Below are positions 61,195-64,000 of a DNA stretch of 64,000 nt, one piece after another. Source of the DNA: Pseudomonas sp. UBA6562 (GTDB lineage Bacteria; Pseudomonadota; Gammaproteobacteria; Pseudomonadales; Pseudomonadaceae); the NCBI RefSeq assembly GCF_002434265.1, contig NZ_DJJS01000001.1:310001-374000 (forward strand). Reading direction: 5' to 3'. Each line of letters begins with the position of its first letter. Position 1 is the stretch's first letter. The notes below the pieces were generated by a model. The model saw only the letters and a program-made list of their open reading frames with translations. It ran no database searches and was not told where the DNA came from. A program made the translations under genes and the position numbers.

Positions 61195-63624
61195 TTACTT
61201 GCCGGGCACCAGCGACAGGCGCTGCTTGCCATAGGCGCGCTCGAAATGCTGCGGCTGCAGGGGTAGGGTCATGTAACGGCCCTTGAACCAGGCGTCGAGG
61301 CCTCTGCCGGCGAAGGCGTCGGACGCACCGGTGCTGGTCAGCAGTTGCAGCGGCTCGGCCTGACCGAAGTCGACCAGCATGCGGGCCGAGGCTGGCAGCG
61401 CTGTGTCGAAGTCGCTACCCCAGGCATAAGGCGTCAGCGCCAGGGTGCTGAAGTCACCGCCAGTGGCCAGGGGCGGGCGTTCTGGCCCGTCGGTCGCACC
61501 GGGCAAAGCTGGGGCAGGCCAGCGGTACTGGTGCAGCGCTCCCCATTGCCAGGCGCGGCGGTCGGCGCCCAGGCGCTGGATACCGTCGCGCATGGCGGCG
61601 GCCAGGCTGCGCGCCAGAATGGTCGGCTTGTCTTCGCGCTGCGCGGTGCTGCGGTCATCCCAGAACGGGCTGTCGTCACGGCCCAGCAGGTGGTCGGCCT
61701 GGGCCGAATACGACAGCCGTGCGTTGCCGGCGAAGGCCTGCCAGGCCGCGCCCGATTCGGGGCCAAGCTCGTCGAGGAAGGTCTGTCGCGCCACTGCTTG
61801 GAGGAACAGCTCATACAGCGCGGCATCCGCCGAGCCGGCACTGAGTCGGCCGTCGAAGGCCAAGAGCCGCGCCAGCGCTTCGCGGGCCTGGTCGCGCTCA
61901 GCGGCCGGCAGGGCGTCGATGGCCTGCTTGAGCGGCTGCGCCATGCCAGGCGCTTGGAGCATGCGCTTGAGCTTGTCGGCCATGGGCGTGACCTGATCGT
62001 TGAGCAGCGCCGTCAGGCTGCGACTGTCGTGCCGACCGTTGCCAGCCAACTGCGCCAGGCGCTCGGCGCGCTCCGGGTAATACCAGCTGCTCGACAGTTG
62101 CATGCCGTAGCCCTTGGGCTGGCTGCGCTCGTTGGCGTGGCCGATCCAGCCGCTGGTCGGGTCTTGATCGTAGGGGTGCAGCATCGGGTCGGCGTAGCCG
62201 TCCCAGTCGTAGCGCGCGTCCCAGCCGGGCGAGGGCAGCAAGCCCTGGCCTTCGCGGCGGTTCGGGTAGCGACCGCTGACCTGCCAACCGATGTGCTGTG
62301 GTTCGGCGAAGACGAAGTTGAGCGCGGCGGCGCCGATCTCGCGGGTGCTGTCGAAGGCTTTTTCCACCGACGTGGCGCGGGTCAGGTCGAACAGCGCATC
62401 GAGGCTGCGATCGCCTTTGAGCGAGGGCAGGTGCAGCGCCAACGCCAGGCCACCGTTGTCCGGTTGGCCGAGCAGGACGCCGTGGCGGGTTTCGTATTGC
62501 ACCTCGCGCACCGGGCGCTGGCCTTTGACCAGGAAGGTTTCGGTGCGCGCCCGCGCCGCCAGCCATTTGCCGTCGGCGAGGTAGGTCAGGCGGTCGCCCT
62601 GGCGGCGGACCTGCTCCAGGTACAGGTCCTGGTCGTCGGCCAGCACCGCGCTGCTGCTCCAGGCCAGCTTGCCGTTGTAGCCGGCCAGCACCAGCGGCAG
62701 GCCCGGCAGCGCAAGGCCTGCGACCTGGTACTTGCCGGTGTGCAGTTGCACCGGGCTCAGTGCCCAGGCGGCGCGACTGTCGCTGGCCAGCAGGCTGTTG
62801 CCGCTGCGGCTGCGTTGCGGACCGAGGGCAAGGTTGGTCGAGCCTGGGGTGCCCAACAGTTGCGCATCGGCCAGGCGTTTGGCGGCGGCCGCCACGGCAG
62901 CCAAGCCCGGTAGCTGGCGGGCGAGGTCCAGGCCCTTGAGCTTGTCGACTTCGGCCTCGGCCAACGGCTCGTCGGCGGCCACCGGCAACAGCCAGGCCAG
63001 CTTGTCGCTGCCGACGTGCTGGGCCAGGGTCAAGGCCGACAGCTCCTCGTGCAGGTTCACCGATTGGGTGAAGGCATAAAGGCTGAAGATCAGCGCCGAG
63101 TCTTCGGGTTTCCAGTACTCGATGCGGTAGCCGTTGCGCGCGAGGCCCGCGGGCAGGTTGTCGCGGTAGCGGTACAGGTAGGCGTTCACGCCGCGGGCAT
63201 AGACCTCGAAGAAGCGCTGCAGGCGCGGGGAAGCATCGGCGTATTGCTGGGCAGCGGTCTGGCGCAGGTTCGCCGCACGCATGAGGCGGTCGATGTCCAG
63301 GGCATCGGCACCGGCCAATTCGGCCAGGCGGCCTTGGGCCAGTAAGCGCAGGGTGACCATCTGTTCGATACGGTCCACACCCTGCACGTAGCCGAGGCTG
63401 AACAGCGCATCGTGGAAGTTGCCGCTCTCGATCAGCGGCGCGCCCATCTCGTTGCGGCGCACCGAGGCGCCCTGGGCCAGGCCCTTGAGCGGTTGCACCC
63501 CAACGCTGGGCGGCACGTTGCCCGGTTCTGCGGCCATCTGGCAGCCGGCCAGGCCGAGCGTGCCGAGCAGCGTGGCGATGACGCTAAGGCGTGGGCGAAA
63601 GGGCGCGAAGGCGGCGGCGGCCAT
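61195..63624 (-). CDS. Penicillin-acylase-family lipoprotein (Ntn hydrolase)
   Basis: 809 residues from ATG 63624. Lipoprotein signal (VIATLLGTLGLAGCQMAAEP) with lipobox LAGC. The small subunit is followed by an autoprocessing Gly261-Ser262 (GTPGSTNLALGPQRS); Ser262 becomes the N-terminal nucleophile, as in the GSN motif of penicillin acylases and acyl-homoserine-lactone acylases. The large subunit has conserved FVFAEPQHIGWQVSGRYPNR. It would act in the periplasm or on the outer membrane. Substrate cannot be told from sequence: N-acyl amide, beta-lactam or AHL. Confidence 0.87.
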   Translation of the reverse strand: MAAAAFAPFRPRLSVIATLLGTLGLAGCQMAAEPGNVPPSVGVQPLKGLAQGASVRRNEMGAPLIESGNFHDALFSLGYVQGVDRIEQMVTLRLLAQGRLAELAGADALDIDRLMRAANLRQTAAQQYADASPRLQRFFEVYARGVNAYLYRYRDNLPAGLARNGYRIEYWKPEDSALIFSLYAFTQSVNLHEELSALTLAQHVGSDKLAWLLPVAADEPLAEAEVDKLKGLDLARQLPGLAAVAAAAKRLADAQLLGTPGSTNLALGPQRSRSGNSLLASDSRAAWALSPVQLHTGKYQVAGLALPGLPLVLAGYNGKLAWSSSAVLADDQDLYLEQVRRQGDRLTYLADGKWLAARARTETFLVKGQRPVREVQYETRHGVLLGQPDNGGLALALHLPSLKGDRSLDALFDLTRATSVEKAFDSTREIGAAALNFVFAEPQHIGWQVSGRYPNRREGQGLLPSPGWDARYDWDGYADPMLHPYDQDPTSGWIGHANERSQPKGYGMQLSSSWYYPERAERLAQLAGNGRHDSRSLTALLNDQVTPMADKLKRMLQAPGMAQPLKQAIDALPAAERDQAREALARLLAFDGRLSAGSADAALYELFLQAVARQTFLDELGPESGAAWQAFAGNARLSYSAQADHLLGRDDSPFWDDRSTAQREDKPTILARSLAAAMRDGIQRLGADRRAWQWGALHQYRWPAPALPGATDGPERPPLATGGDFSTLALTPYAWGSDFDTALPASARMLVDFGQAEPLQLLTSTGASDAFAGRGLDAWFKGRYMTLPLQPQHFERAYGKQRLSLVPGK

Positions 63625-63877
63625 GGCGGGAGCTCCTGCAAGGCGAGGGTGGTTTGCGAAAGGCGCTACGTTAGTGACGGGCTGTCCGGTAAGCAAGCGG
63701 CGGGGCGGGCTTTTTTGCGCCCTCAGACGAGGTCGGACAGGCGGCGCTGCCTGGTTTTGCGGACAGCGGCATGCGATATGGCCCGCAAAGTCATGGAGAT
63801 GATTCGGCCAGGCGTAGAACCTGTGGGCATTGAGCGCGTCGAAGCATGACGGCAATAGGCCATCTGAGGTAAACAGC

Positions 63878-64000
63878 ATGACACGTCCACCCACCTCCAC
63901 CGACTCACCCCGCCCGGTCGGCTGCAGCCGGTGCGCCGACCAGGCGCCGCTGCCCTTCGATTTCAGCATGGCGTTCCAGCCGATCGTCGATGCCGACGAG
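63878..64000 (+). CDS. EAL-domain protein (5' part)
   Basis: The first 41 residues: MTRPPTSTDSPRPVGCSRCA, then DQAPLPFDFSMAFQPIVDAD, leaving the window on the right. FSMAFQPIVD is the classic opening of an EAL cyclic-di-GMP phosphodiesterase domain. A CxxC pair (CSRC) precedes it. Whether EAL is catalytically active cannot be seen. Divergent from the acylase gene. Confidence 0.72.
   Translation, partial: MTRPPTSTDSPRPVGCSRCADQAPLPFDFSMAFQPIVDADE

Noticed and set aside
1..64000. CRISPR arrays, rRNA or tRNA genes, insertion sequences and prophage genes
   Set aside because: Looked for on both strands; no regularly spaced repeats, cloverleaf sequences, transposases or phage genes could be supported by eye.

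Overview
This is a contiguous piece of a Pseudomonas chromosome, most like the P. putida group. The evidence is the high-GC gene-dense layout, the aatJQMP-aauSR acidic amino acid locus, the oprB-gcd glucose oxidation pair, glpFKRD, the argF/grxD/bfr/bfd/rnt/pyrC/motY/argG order, and a PA3496-type small gene next to nth. I saw no rRNA, tRNA, CRISPR array or insertion sequence. Most of the window is core genome. Two blocks look accessory: an AT-richer toxin block (about 930-4620) and a very large effector-like gene (27939-32111).

Layout. 1-451: 5' part of cmoA. 930-4620: a xenorhabdolysin-type binary pore-forming toxin (xaxA-xaxB) followed, after a strong hairpin, by a second XaxA-like gene that lacks the membrane-inserting segment. 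4716-13433: lon, then periplasmic glucose oxidation (oprB, gcd) and a Zur-type zinc TonB receptor. 13641-15800: small proteins and a YqjI/YqjH-like PadR regulator with a siderophore-interacting reductase. 15888-21000: a large PBP1-like protein, the zinc-free L31 paralogue with a Zur-like box, a Nudix hydrolase and MetR. 21104-27600: sensor/regulator AauS-AauR and transporter AatJQMP, with a sigma-54 promoter and paired AauR-type operators upstream of aatJ. 27939-32111: LRR-NEL ubiquitin-ligase-like protein. 32054-37126: glycerol catabolism. 37415-42382: YbaK, an orphan ABC ATPase coupled to argF, GrxD, bacterioferritin and Bfd (with a Fur box), and a 2-Cys peroxiredoxin. 42451-53690: housekeeping (rnt, pyrC, motY, argG, nth, metG, apbC, csp, dcd). 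54013-61124: the ligase-associated DNA repair cluster (PdeM, Lhr-like helicase, ATP-dependent ligase, MBL exonuclease) with an M14-type deacylase embedded in it. 61195-64000: a penicillin-acylase-family lipoprotein and the start of an EAL-domain gene.

Three themes stand out. First, metal control: Zur-like boxes sit before the zinc receptor and the L31 paralogue, a clear Fur box before bfd, and a Fur-like core before the PadR/reductase operon. Second, two unrelated candidate anti-eukaryote factors (a pore-forming toxin block and a NEL-type effector) lie 23 kb apart, each inserted between core genes, with no type III secretion genes in view. Third, several operons show translational coupling through 4-base ATGA or GTGA overlaps. 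The most promising unexplored item is the three-gene XaxA-XaxB-XaxA-like block, which could be a tripartite toxin or a toxin plus a built-in modulator.
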